Shown here piece by piece: positions 52,587 to 62,928 of a DNA stretch of 64,000 nt (position 1 is its first letter; each line of letters opens with the position of its first letter). The stretch is from G965202665 sp965243835 (GTDB lineage Bacteria; Actinomycetota; Acidimicrobiia; Spongiisociales; Spongiisociaceae). Under the pieces are notes generated by a model, which made no database searches, was not told where the DNA came from, and was given only the letters and a program-made list of their open reading frames with translations. The translations under genes were made by a program, and so were the position numbers. The stretch spans positions 682,001 to 746,000 of the forward strand of contig OZ251578.1 in the NCBI GenBank assembly GCA_965243835.1, written 5' to 3'.

Positions 52587-53552
52587 TTGGTTACCCTGTT
52601 ACCCGTGGACGAAAACACCCGATGGAATGATCTGGCCGAACGTTTGCGGTTCGACCCGACGGAGGGGCGCGTCATCCGCAGGCCCCCCGGGGTCGGTTAC
52701 GGCTACTGGACGGGCGGGCACAAAGTCACGTACGACCCCGTTTCCGGCCGGTTCGTGCTCTTCTACCGGGAACGCAGCCCCTTGGAGGCGGGGAGGGGCG
52801 GGCGGTGCCGGGTGGCGGTGGGGGAGGACGGCGTCTGCTTCACCGACGTGTGGGGCGCGGACCGCCGGCGCTTGGCCGCCGGTTCCATCGAAGTCGGGCA
52901 TGCGGTGCGGCACGACGCCCGAGAATGGCGCCTGTACGTTTCCTACGAGATGGCCGGAACCTCCACTTGGCGCATCGATATGATGTCCGCCCCCGACCCG
53001 TCCCGCTTCATCGCCCAGTCCCGCCGCACGGTGATCCAGCCCGGCCATTTCGGTTTGCGGTTCATCAAAGACCCGTGGATCATCCGTCAGCCGGACGGCG
53101 GCTACCACCTGTACGCGGCGGTCCCCGCCCGCACCGGTCTCACCATCGCCGACGGCCGCATTGCCATCGGGGCCGAGGACGCCACCGTGCGGGCCGTCTC
53201 CGCCGACGGCGTATATTTTGAAACCCTGGAATACGTGTACGAGGCGGCGGGGGACGGCTCTTGGCACGGACACCGCGGCCGCCTGGACGGCCTGTTCCCG
53301 TACCGGGGGGGCTGGGTGGGGACGTTTTCCGGCGGGCGCACGATGTTCGACAACTACGAGGAGCCGTGCGGCCTGATGGCCGGCCCCTCCCCGGACGAAA
53401 TGCGCCGCCTGGAAACCGGCGGCCCCTGGATTGAAAGCCCCTACGGGTGCGTGCGCTACGTGTTCGGGGTTCCGGTGGACGGGAGCGTCTTCTTCTACTA
53501 CGAGTACGCCCGGGAGGACGGTTCCCACGACTTGCGGGTGTCGCAGGTCTGA
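52587..53552 (+). CDS. GH43-like five-bladed beta-propeller protein
   Basis: 321 residues. GHKVTYDPVSGRFVLFYRE, RFIKDPWIIRQPDGGYHLYA (the aspartate of KDP is typical), and SPYGCVRYVFGVPV are propeller-blade elements of glycosidase clan F. No signal peptide, so a cytoplasmic sugar-active or binding protein. The start is uncertain: TTG 52587 or GTG 52605, neither with a good ribosome site. Substrate unknown. Confidence 0.65.
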   Translation: MVTLLPVDENTRWNDLAERLRFDPTEGRVIRRPPGVGYGYWTGGHKVTYDPVSGRFVLFYRERSPLEAGRGGRCRVAVGEDGVCFTDVWGADRRRLAAGSIEVGHAVRHDAREWRLYVSYEMAGTSTWRIDMMSAPDPSRFIAQSRRTVIQPGHFGLRFIKDPWIIRQPDGGYHLYAAVPARTGLTIADGRIAIGAEDATVRAVSADGVYFETLEYVYEAAGDGSWHGHRGRLDGLFPYRGGWVGTFSGGRTMFDNYEEPCGLMAGPSPDEMRRLETGGPWIESPYGCVRYVFGVPVDGSVFFYYEYAREDGSHDLRVSQV

Positions 53553-53575
53553 TACCCAAGGTCCCAAGGCGGCCC

Positions 53576-53598
53576 CCGCCCGTTGCCGGTCCGGGCGG
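53576..53598. terminator. Candidate bidirectional hairpin terminator
   Basis: CCGCCCG (53576-53582) pairs with CGGGCGG (53592-53598) over a nine-base loop, between the convergent propeller and SCP2 genes. The T run is weak on either side, so termination strength is uncertain. Confidence 0.45.
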
Positions 53599-53604
53599 AA
53601 AGAC

Positions 53605-53991
53605 CTAGTACTCCACTTTCAGGGAAGTTACGGCTTCGGCCAGGCTCAGCACCGCGTTGCGGTCCTTGATCAGTTTGGCCAGGTTGCCCGCTACGTCGAT
53701 TTTGCCCGAGAAATAGGCGTTTTGGATGTTCAACTCCCCTTTGGAGACGGCCACCGCGGTGTCGTAGTCGCTGACCAGGGTCACGTCGGCGTCCGGCCGC
53801 TTGCCCAGCGACAGTTCCGCCCGTCCCCCCTCCGCCAGGATGTAATAGTCCACCGTCCCCTCCGCCGCTTCGGTGACCGAAAACTGGATGAGCAGGTCCG
53901 CCCCCGCCAAGGCCTCCTCCAGACCGGGGTGGTCCGCAAAGGCGGCGGTGGCGTTCAACGCCCATTCTTCGCTGAGAAATCTGGTGGCCAT
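53605..53991 (-). CDS. SCP2 sterol-carrier-domain protein
   Basis: 128 residues of the SCP2 lipid-binding fold: LLIQFSVTEAAEGTVDYYIL, LGKRPDADVTLVSDYDTAVA and GELNIQNAYFSGKIDVAGNL are typical strands and helix. It probably binds fatty-acyl or sterol-like ligands in the cytoplasm. It lies 24 bp downstream of sdhB on the same strand. Confidence 0.88.
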   Translation of the reverse strand: MATRFLSEEWALNATAAFADHPGLEEALAGADLLIQFSVTEAAEGTVDYYILAEGGRAELSLGKRPDADVTLVSDYDTAVAVSKGELNIQNAYFSGKIDVAGNLAKLIKDRNAVLSLAEAVTSLKVEY

Positions 53992-54015
53992 AACCGCAGG
54001 CTACTACCGGGACGC

Positions 54016-54777
54016 CTACCGTTGGCCTGTCAGTTTGCGGTTGCGGAGTTTGGCCGACAGGTAATCCCGGTTCATCAAGGCGATGTTGTCCAGGGAGATT
54101 TCCTTCGGGCAGGCCGCCTCGCATTCCCCGTGATTGGTGCAGGAGCCGAAAAACTCCTCCATTTTTTCCACCATCCCCTCCACCCGCTCCCATCGTTGCG
54201 GTTGCCCCTGGGGGAGCAGGTTCAGGTGGGCTACTTTGGCGGCGGTGAACAGTTGGGCGGCCCCGTTGGGGCAGGCGGCCACGCAGGCCGCGCACCCGAT
54301 GCAGGCCGCCGCGTCCATAGCCGCGTCCGAAGCGGCTTTGGGGACCGGGACGGTGTTGGCTTCCGGAGCGGAACCGGCCGCCGCCGAAATGTATCCGCCC
54401 GCTTCGATGATCCGGTCCAGGGCGGTGCGGTCCACCACCAGGTCCCGGATTACCGGCAGGGCGGTGGCCCGCCACGGCTCCACCGCGATGACGTCCCCGT
54501 CCCGGAATTGGCGCATATGCAGTTGGCAGGTGGCGGTCCCGGCCTGCGGGCCGTGCGCCTGCCCGTCGATCATCAGGCCGCACGAACCGCAGATGCCCTC
54601 CCGGCAGTCGTGGTCGAAGGCCACCGGTTCCCTCCCGGCCGCCTGCAGCCGTTCGTTCACTACGTCCAGCATTTCCAGAAACGACATGTCGGGGCTGACG
54701 TCGGGGGCCGGGTAGGTCTCGAACCGGCCCTCCGCCTCCGGTCCCGCCTGCCTCCAGATTCGCAAGGTGAGTTCCAT
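54016..54777 (-). CDS. sdhB: Succinate dehydrogenase iron-sulfur subunit
   Basis: 253 residues. The 2Fe-2S motif CREGICGSC and the bacterial ferredoxin-type CIGCAACVAACPNGA plus SCTNHGECEAACPKEI carry the 4Fe-4S and 3Fe-4S clusters. It passes electrons from SdhA FAD to the membrane subunit. ATG 54777 lies 14 bp after the sdhA stop. Part of sdhCAB. Confidence 0.95.
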   Translation of the reverse strand: MELTLRIWRQAGPEAEGRFETYPAPDVSPDMSFLEMLDVVNERLQAAGREPVAFDHDCREGICGSCGLMIDGQAHGPQAGTATCQLHMRQFRDGDVIAVEPWRATALPVIRDLVVDRTALDRIIEAGGYISAAAGSAPEANTVPVPKAASDAAMDAAACIGCAACVAACPNGAAQLFTAAKVAHLNLLPQGQPQRWERVEGMVEKMEEFFGSCTNHGECEAACPKEISLDNIALMNRDYLSAKLRNRKLTGQR

Positions 54778-54791
54778 CGTCGCTCCCGCCC

Positions 54792-56752
<1,961 letters not shown>

Positions 56753-56756
<4 letters not shown>

Positions 56757-57481
56757 CTTACCACCCCGAAGGCGATTCCCAACGGCACGGCCAGGAAACC
56801 GGCCACCACCGCCGCCGAGAACAGGTTGGCGAAGGTCCGCCGATACCGGTTGAAGCGGGGGTTGTTGACCCCCAGGCTTTGGAACAGGCTCCACGCCCCG
56901 TGCCAGATGTGGAAGGCCAAGGCGATCTGGGCGGCGACGTAAAACACCCACACCGGCCACCGGGACAGGCTGGCCACCAGGTTCTCGTACACCGCCCCCC
57001 GTTGGAAGTCGGGGTTGACCGCCTCCACCCCGATGGTGAAATCGGCCAGGTGCCAGAGCAGGAACAGCAACACGATGATCCCGCTCCAGCGCATGGTGCG
57101 GCTGGCGTAGTTGGCGGCGGAGTACGTGCGGGGGGACTGGTATTTAACGGTGCGGGCCGCCCGGTTGCTGCGGGTCAGGGCCCAGGCGGCGTGGATGTGC
57201 ACCAGGAAAGCCGCCGCCAGCGGAATGCGGATCATCCACAGGGCCAGGGTGCGGGGGAGCAGGGGCGTTCCGATGTCGCGCAGTGCCTCCCCGTATTCGT
57301 CGATCCGGTAGGTTCCGTCGTGCGCCCCCTCGAACACATGCAGGTTTCCCACCATGTGGACGAACACGAATATCAGCAGGATTATCCCGCTGACGGCCAT
57401 GGCGTATTTTTTGCCGGTGTCGGTGCGGTAGAGGCCGACGAGCGGTGGCAGGCGCCGGGTTTTTTGCTTGGCGTCGGTCAT
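56753..57481 (-). CDS. sdhC: Succinate dehydrogenase cytochrome b subunit
   Basis: 242 residues with five membrane helices, the single-anchor (b558) type found in Bacillus and actinobacteria. Candidate haem histidines: VHMVGNLH, VHIHAAWAL, LWHLADF and FHIWHGAW. It transfers electrons to quinone. First gene of sdhCAB, divergent from whiB. Confidence 0.93.
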
Positions 57482-57529
57482 TTCCCCCCTACTTTAGCCT
57501 TGAGCCGGTCGGTCGGAGCGATTTCCGAT

Positions 57530-57583
57530 TTGACAACCCGGAGCGGTTGCGGCAATATTACAGTAGTGTAGTTACAGCACTGT
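57530..57583 (+). promoter_or_regulatory. whiB promoter with an operator-like palindrome
   Basis: Perfect TTGACA (57530-57535), 17 bp, CAATAT (57553-57558). Immediately after comes ACAGTAGTG-TAGTTA-CAGCACTGT (57560-57583), an inverted repeat with seven of nine positions matching, placed over the transcription start. This suggests repression, perhaps by WhiB itself or a partner. Confidence 0.55.
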
Positions 57584-57602
57584 TCCTAGGAGGGCCGCCA
57601 AA

Positions 57603-57884
57603 ATGCAACGTTCATTAATAGAAGCTTTGGGGTTGGAGGCCCCGGCTTGGCAGGACTTCGCCAACTGTCGCGGGGCGGATGTGGATATTTTCTTCCCCGA
57701 CCGGGGGGCGTCCACCCGGGGGGCGAAGGAGATTTGCGCCGCCTGCGGGGTGCAGGAGGAGTGCCTGGAGTATGCGGTGACCCGGGGGGAGAAATTCGGC
57801 ATTTGGGGCGGTCTGTCGGAACGGGAGCGCCGCAAGATTCGCAAACAGCGGGCGTTGGAGGCGCAGGGGATCGCCACCCTGTGA
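57603..57884 (+). CDS. whiB: WhiB-family iron-sulfur transcriptional regulator
   Basis: 93 residues. The four cluster cysteines are C22, C45, C48 and C54 (NCRGADVDIFFP, CAACGVQEECLEYA); the G[IV]WGG turn reads GIWGGLSERERR and a basic DNA-binding tail follows. WhiB proteins bind the primary sigma factor and respond to redox or NO. Restricted to actinobacteria and their phages, which supports the taxonomic call. AGGAGG before ATG. Confidence 0.95.
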   Translation: MQRSLIEALGLEAPAWQDFANCRGADVDIFFPDRGASTRGAKEICAACGVQEECLEYAVTRGEKFGIWGGLSERERRKIRKQRALEAQGIATL

Positions 57885-57975
57885 CCGGATGGGGATCCGG
57901 CGGGGGCGGGGCGGCGGTTGATTTCCCGTACCGGCGGTGGTAGCATATGCGGACCAACCCAAAGGAGATGTAGCA

Positions 57976-58200
57976 ATGGGAAGAATCGGCGGCGGTGAAA
58001 TCGCCATCATCCTGGTAGTGCTGGTGTTGCTGTTCGGGGCCAAGAAGCTCCCCGAACTGGCCCGTTCCCTGGGCAGCTCGGCCCGCGAGTTCCGCAAGGG
58101 AAGCGAGGAGGGTCGCAAGGAGGAGGCCAAGGCCGAAATCGCCTCCCCTCCCGCCGGCGATGCCGCCCCGCCCCCCCCGGCCTCCTCCAACACCACCTGA
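57976..58200 (+). CDS. tatA: Twin-arginine translocase TatA/E subunit
   Basis: 74 residues: MGRIGGGEIAIILVVLVLLF is the membrane helix, then the hinge GAKKLPELARSLG and an amphipathic helix, with an acidic/Pro tail. It forms the pore of the Tat export system. AAAGGAG precedes ATG 57976; TatB and TatC are not in the window. Confidence 0.93.
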   Translation: MGRIGGGEIAIILVVLVLLFGAKKLPELARSLGSSAREFRKGSEEGRKEEAKAEIASPPAGDAAPPPPASSNTT

Positions 58201-58210
58201 CCCCTCCTTG

Positions 58211-58939
58211 ATGCGGAGGGACCGGCTGGCCGCTGTTGTGGGTGCAACAGCCTTGGTGTTCGCGGTTGCTACGGTGGTTGTGGCCCAGGGACGTTTTACT
58301 GATACCGATGGTCATTCACTGGAGGGGGATATCGACTATGCCGCGAACAGAGGCTGGTTTGCCGGGTACGATGACGGATCATTTCGCCCCGATCAGAGTA
58401 TCACCCACCGGCAAATTGCGACTGTGGTCGGTAGGGCATTTCCCGATGGAGCGACCCGGGCGGAGATGGCATCATTCATGCGCGGTGGCCGAGAACGAGT
58501 GGAGGCCCAAACATCGCTTGTCTACGCCGGTGCGGGGACAGGGTTGACTGCCGGGTTGCGCTTTCCTGGTTCGATAGGCTTACCAGACGGCTCATTAACG
58601 TCAGATTGGGGCTGTTGTTATGATTTTCGTCCAGCGGAAAAGTCTGCCCCTTGGTTGGCACAAATCAGGGTGACAGACACTGGCGAATACGACTCGTCAC
58701 GCTTTAGTTTGTATGAAGCGGAGAACAAATCAAGCAGTAAGATCTTAATATCGGAGGATACCTTCCCGTTTTGCGGGCCAGAGTCTTGGAGAGATCCGTG
58801 TCCGTCTGCTCGTTCCTATTACACCATATTTATCCCGTTTAACGATAGGGAATATGTACTTAATGTAGAGAACGCTGGTTTGGGTGACACCTGGCAGATA
58901 AGATTCACACCATTACTAACAACGGCTACCCGAGATTAG
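58211..58939 (+). CDS. Secreted SLH-domain protein
   Basis: 242 residues. An N-terminal signal (AAVVGATALVFAVATVVVAQ), one S-layer homology module (FTDTDGHSLEGDIDYAANRG, WFAGYDDGSFRPDQSITHRQ), then a beta-rich domain with cysteines (WGCCYDF, PFCGPESW). It may attach to the cell wall. ATG 58211 is chosen after the tatA stop. Lower-GC codon use in the second half suggests acquisition of that domain. Confidence 0.8.
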   Translation: MRRDRLAAVVGATALVFAVATVVVAQGRFTDTDGHSLEGDIDYAANRGWFAGYDDGSFRPDQSITHRQIATVVGRAFPDGATRAEMASFMRGGRERVEAQTSLVYAGAGTGLTAGLRFPGSIGLPDGSLTSDWGCCYDFRPAEKSAPWLAQIRVTDTGEYDSSRFSLYEAENKSSSKILISEDTFPFCGPESWRDPCPSARSYYTIFIPFNDREYVLNVENAGLGDTWQIRFTPLLTTATRD

Positions 58940-58949
58940 GAAGATCAGC

Positions 58950-59150
58950 ATGTTGTCCACACATAGTTATAGATGCCTTCACGAGCAGGTCGTAGCCCGC
59001 CCCGGCGCCGAGGAGCGGCTAGCGGCCCTACGCGAGGCGACCTTGGAGGAGATCGGCCGGTACGAACTGCGGCAAGCCTTGGGACAGTCGCAGATGGAAG
59101 TTGCCGCCGCCAGGTTTACGCAGGACGGGGGTAGTCGCCCTTCCCAATAA
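58950..59150 (+). pseudogene. Truncated XRE-type helix-turn-helix protein
   Basis: 66 residues: EEIGRYELRQALGQSQMEVA begins a typical XRE/HigA-antitoxin helix-turn-helix, but then breaks (ARFTQDGGSRPSQ) where the recognition helix should follow. A one-codon difference and a stop at 59148-59150 would account for this. I think it is a decayed antitoxin; a short intact protein is possible. Confidence 0.45.
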
Positions 59151-59188
59151 GGCGCGTTCTCCCAATGCGGGATCGCGACCGGCGGGGT

Positions 59189-59752
59189 TCACGGTGCGTA
59201 GTTGCGAACCCAGTCCCACCATACGGCCGTCTCGGTCACTTGACGAGGAGAAAGCCCGTATTCCCGCTCCAGTTCACATCGCTCTCCGGCGGCGGCGGCG
59301 CGACCCACGAAGACGGCGGGGATGCGGGTGCCCGACACCACCGGTTGGCCGCTCATCACCTCCGGGCGTACGGAGACCCCGCCCTGATAGACATCCTCTC
59401 CCAAGGCGCGGCGGGCCCACCCTCCCTCCGATAGGTACTGCGCTCCAATCTCCAGGTAACCGGGGGGAAGGGGGAGCAACGGCGGAGATTTAGCGCGCAT
59501 TGGGCGCCCATTCCCGGAATCGCGCGTACGCGCCGTATCGGGTTGGCGCCCTGACTCCTGAAGTCGCAAACGCCCGGCGATGGCCTCGGCCAAGTTCATC
59601 CAGGAATACGCCCGGCCGCGGCCGACGGAGGTGGACCTGACGCGTTCGTAGCGCGCCCACTGCCCAAGACTGCGCGGCGAAACGCCTACCAAGCGGGCCG
59701 CCTCCTTTGGCGAATAACGGGGGATGTGTTCCGGGCGGGGATGGGGGGTCAT
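59189..59752 (-). CDS. DUF433-domain protein with MerR-type N terminus
   Basis: 187 residues. YSPKEAARLVGVSPRSLGQW (about 13-32) is a MerR/excisionase-like helix-turn-helix. The C-terminal 75 residues (VSVRPEVMSGQPVVSGTRIP, YGLSPRQVTETAVWWDWV) are a DUF433 domain, commonly an antitoxin to PIN-like toxins. No toxin is adjacent. ATG 59752 has GGAG close by; it lies 14 bp after the peroxiredoxin gene on the same strand. Confidence 0.8.
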   Translation of the reverse strand: MTPHPRPEHIPRYSPKEAARLVGVSPRSLGQWARYERVRSTSVGRGRAYSWMNLAEAIAGRLRLQESGRQPDTARTRDSGNGRPMRAKSPPLLPLPPGYLEIGAQYLSEGGWARRALGEDVYQGGVSVRPEVMSGQPVVSGTRIPAVFVGRAAAAGERCELEREYGLSPRQVTETAVWWDWVRNYAP

Positions 59753-59766
59753 CTCCGGTTGGACGG

Positions 59767-60219
59767 TTAGCCGAGGGCGGTTATTTGGTCTTCCAGGTTG
59801 CGGGGGGTCAGGATGTGGTCGGTAGTGAAAATGTCGGTCACCACCCCGTCCGCGTCCAGCGCGTAGGTAGCCCGGTCGGCGATGCCCAGTTGCTCGTTGA
59901 AGCACCCGTAGGCGGCGGCCGTCGCCCCGTGCGGCCAGAAGTCGCTCAGGATGGGAAACTCCAACCCCTCCAGTTCCGCCCATTTGCCGTTGCTGAACGG
60001 CGTGTCGCAGGTGATGACCACCGCGCCGGCGTCCAACTCCCGCAACCGGGACAGATTGTTCTGCAGGTCGCACACCTCCCCCGTGCACACCCCGGTGAAC
60101 GGAAACGGGACGAACGTCACCAGCGTCTTCCGTCCCCGAAGCGAATCCAGCGTCACCGGATCCCGGTTGACGTCGGGAAGCGAAAAGTCGGGGGCGGGCT
60201 TGCCAATCTCTGCGGCCAT
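59767..60219 (-). CDS. AhpC/TSA-type peroxiredoxin
   Basis: 150 residues. The thioredoxin-fold peroxidase motif PFPFTGVCTGEVC holds the peroxidatic cysteine (about 45) and a second cysteine five residues on; KPAPDFSLPD is the N-terminal signature. It reduces hydroperoxides. Probably one operon with the DUF433 gene. Confidence 0.92.
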   Translation of the reverse strand: MAAEIGKPAPDFSLPDVNRDPVTLDSLRGRKTLVTFVPFPFTGVCTGEVCDLQNNLSRLRELDAGAVVITCDTPFSNGKWAELEGLEFPILSDFWPHGATAAAYGCFNEQLGIADRATYALDADGVVTDIFTTDHILTPRNLEDQITALG

Positions 60220-60233
60220 TAATTTCTCCTTTG

Positions 60234-60788
60234 CTAGGGGTCAGAAGGTTTGGAGCAAAGTTCTAGCAGAACTTCGTGCATTTTGGCAAGCCTACCACCC
60301 CAATGCTTCAGCCATCCGGGTTCGGACCCCGGCGTAACGGTAAACCAATAGGTGTCTGAACCCTCCGCTCCTTTGTGCTGGGGCGTTGCATGCTTAAGTG
60401 CCTCGCTTTTGGGTATAGCCCATCCAGAGGCGTCAAAAGGGCTGATGCCTAGACATATAACGATAGAGTAATCTTGATCTTTTATTTGTTGGAACTTATA
60501 AAAATTGCCGTCCCATAATGTTGACAATTTGATAACAACTCGTTTCCCTTCTATTATTCTCTGCGCACCTTTACTGGCGTTTTTAACTGACAGTCCCTTC
60601 CCAATTGCCCATTCGGATATGAGGCCTCTTGCGACTTTGCCCTTTGTCCCTGGGGGAATACACCGTATCCATTCAAATTTGCTATTCTCCCAAATGATAT
60701 GGTTACTAGCCTCCGTAGACTCTTGCAACCTGCTACTAATTGTTGCTATCTTTTCCACATCAGGGTCTGTAATTCGTTTTTGGGTCAT
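60234..60788 (-). CDS. Type II restriction endonuclease-like protein
   Basis: 184 residues, translationally coupled to a methylase (TAATG overlap) with GGAGG eight bases upstream. WIRCIPPGTKGKVARGLISE, VVIKLSTLWDGNFYKFQQIK and ICLGISPFDASGWAIPK match a family of restriction enzymes. In that family I expect E-x-K at the VIKLS strand; here the first position is valine, so the active site may be altered. AT-rich. It would cut DNA not marked by the partner. Confidence 0.7.
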   Translation of the reverse strand: MTQKRITDPDVEKIATISSRLQESTEASNHIIWENSKFEWIRCIPPGTKGKVARGLISEWAIGKGLSVKNASKGAQRIIEGKRVVIKLSTLWDGNFYKFQQIKDQDYSIVICLGISPFDASGWAIPKSEALKHATPQHKGAEGSDTYWFTVTPGSEPGWLKHWGGRLAKMHEVLLELCSKPSDP

Positions 60789-61753
60789 TAGATCATTACC
60801 TCCTGTACAGGCTTAGTTAAATCAGGTTCAAAGCCCGTATATTCGGGTGAATAAATAGCCAAACGTTTGACCATTATTTCTACCGCTTCCGGATTATTGT
60901 CAACCAAAGTAAATATTCTATTATGTTTCGCTGCCGCTTCGCCTGTTGTACCAGAACCAGCAAAAAAATCCAGTACTTGGTTACCTTCAAAGGTATGCAC
61001 CCTTATTATACGATTCAAGATACCGAGCGGTTTCTGGGTAGGATATCCATTTCGTTCTGAACCATTGGTTGGTACTATAGTATGCCACCAAACGTCGGTT
61101 GGTGTTTTACCATTGGCGGCTTTTTCTTTAGTAACAAGCCCAGGAGCCATATAGGGTATGCGATCCATTTCATCGTAGTTAAAGGTGTAATTATTGGGAT
61201 CTGATACATACCAGAATATGGTATCGTGTTTTGTCGGCCAGCGGGTTTTTTGACGAGCACCATAGTCGTAAGCCCATATGATTTCATTCATAAAGCACTC
61301 CCGGCCAAAAATAGAATCAAGTGCCACTTTAGCATAGTGTGCCTCTCTATAGTCAATGTGAAGAAAAAAGGAACCATTATTGCGTAGTACTCGTTTGGCT
61401 TCTAGCAAGCGAGGAATAAGAAATCCCATATAGTCGTCGAATTGATCTTCGTATGAATATAGTATCCCTTTTTCGCTTAGGTAATTTTTGCCTTGAAAAC
61501 CTACCCTGTCGCCTTTGGGGTCAAACTTAGTTTTAAGGCGAGCATGCTGTTGTTGCTTACCGGTATTAAAGGGCGGGTCAATGTAGATAAGGTCAAAGAA
61601 ACCGTCGGGGACAGTTTCCAGGAATTCCAGGTTATCACCTAGAATTATTCTTGACGCGTATGTGTCTAGCATTCCCTGCAGTATAAGGTCACGAATTATA
61701 GATATACGCTGTAGGTCTATATTATTTTCCCAACCTAAGAATTTTTTTCCCAC
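60788..61753 (-). CDS. Type II DNA adenine methyltransferase
   Basis: 321 residues, beta-class: IYIDPPFNTGKQ precedes DFFAGSGTTGEAAAKHNR; LIPRLLEAKRVLRNNGSFFL is the intervening motif. It protects the site cut by the downstream enzyme. GTG 61753 lies 20 bp past the zincin-like gene's stop; ATG 61675 is an alternative. AT-rich against GC-rich neighbours. Confidence 0.88.
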   Translation of the reverse strand: MGKKFLGWENNIDLQRISIIRDLILQGMLDTYASRIILGDNLEFLETVPDGFFDLIYIDPPFNTGKQQQHARLKTKFDPKGDRVGFQGKNYLSEKGILYSYEDQFDDYMGFLIPRLLEAKRVLRNNGSFFLHIDYREAHYAKVALDSIFGRECFMNEIIWAYDYGARQKTRWPTKHDTIFWYVSDPNNYTFNYDEMDRIPYMAPGLVTKEKAANGKTPTDVWWHTIVPTNGSERNGYPTQKPLGILNRIIRVHTFEGNQVLDFFAGSGTTGEAAAKHNRIFTLVDNNPEAVEIMVKRLAIYSPEYTGFEPDLTKPVQEVMI

Positions 61754-61773
61754 TCTGGCGCGGGCGCTCCGGG

Positions 61774-62877
61774 TTAGGAGGCGAAGGAGTCGTCGAGGAG
61801 GACGCGGGCCGCCCAGCCGGTGGCGTCGGTGATTTCGCCGGGGGCGGGCAGGCGTTCCGGGCCCTCCCATATTTTGATTACCGCATCCGCTCCCCAGCGC
61901 CGTTCCACCTCGGCGCAGAACTCCGCCCCGGGTCCCCATTGTCCGGCCCGGGTCTCCGTTCCGGGTCCGCGGGCGATCCGTCCCGTCGTCAAATCGTCCC
62001 GTCCCGGACCCGCCTTCTCCCGCATCGCCTGCTGGATGGCCTCCAAGTCGGGGATCATTTCCCCCGACAGGGACGACAGCGCGTAATCAGCGAAGCCCTC
62101 CAAAACCGTTATGAAACCGTTCACCGCCTCCAAAGCCGGGCCCTCGGCGGTGACCGCCATGTTGCCCGGCGACAATTCGGCCCCCCCGGTCAGGGCAGCC
62201 CGCAACATCTCCGGGTCGCCCATCTCCTCCGGTCCGATTCCCAGGGTTTCCGGGTCCAACCGCAGGTCCTCCTGCATGTCCTCGACCAACCGCAGAAAAT
62301 GGGGGCGCACCCACTCCCGGCCCAAAATCCCCTCCCGGAGGGTTTCCTGCACGGCGACCCACAATCGCACTTGCCGCCGGTCCAGATCGTATTCCCCGGC
62401 GAACGCCTCGATGGTGGGAACCACGAACCCCATCGGGCCGGGGGAGGCGGTGGGCAGGCCCGCGTCGAACTGCCCCAACGTGGTCCCCGCCAGCAAACCG
62501 GCCGCGGTTCCCATCTGCATGCCCAGCAGGGCCGGGGCCAGGGATTGCAACATCGCCCCCATTCCCGCGGGGGCGGAGTCGGCGAACCGTTCCGCGATCC
62601 CCTCCACCAGATAGCGGTAGGAGCGGATGTTGAGCGCCGCCCAACCGGCCGGGTCCAGCGGGATGGGCTCGTTGACCGGGCTGAGGCGGAAAGGGGTGGC
62701 CTCCTCCACCCGGTAGGCGGCCAAGCGGAACAGTTCCACGTATTCGTCGGCCAACCAGGGGTCCACCGGCGTCCGGGGGCCGGTGATGTGCCCCGCCACC
62801 TGTTCGGCCAAAGCCCAGTTCACCGGCCCCGGCTCTTTGAGCAGGTTCATCAACTCGTCGAGAATGTTGCGGTCCAC
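61774..62877 (-). CDS. DUF2342/zincin-fold protein lacking the HExxH motif
   Basis: 367 residues of the actinobacterial zinc-dependent-metalloprotease-like family (F420-associated). The helix that should carry HExxH reads LWVAVQETLREGIL, with Q177 and R181 in place of the two zinc histidines (E178 kept). The rest (GTTLGQFDAGLP, GFVVPTIEAFAGEYDLD, EWVRPHFLRLVEDM) fits the family. It is therefore probably a non-catalytic relative. Confidence 0.85.
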   Translation of the reverse strand: MDRNILDELMNLLKEPGPVNWALAEQVAGHITGPRTPVDPWLADEYVELFRLAAYRVEEATPFRLSPVNEPIPLDPAGWAALNIRSYRYLVEGIAERFADSAPAGMGAMLQSLAPALLGMQMGTAAGLLAGTTLGQFDAGLPTASPGPMGFVVPTIEAFAGEYDLDRRQVRLWVAVQETLREGILGREWVRPHFLRLVEDMQEDLRLDPETLGIGPEEMGDPEMLRAALTGGAELSPGNMAVTAEGPALEAVNGFITVLEGFADYALSSLSGEMIPDLEAIQQAMREKAGPGRDDLTTGRIARGPGTETRAGQWGPGAEFCAEVERRWGADAVIKIWEGPERLPAPGEITDATGWAARVLLDDSFAS

Positions 62878-62928
62878 AATCCGCCCCTCCCTATCGGTTG
62901 TCCGCCCGCCGTCGGCGCCGACCCGAAA

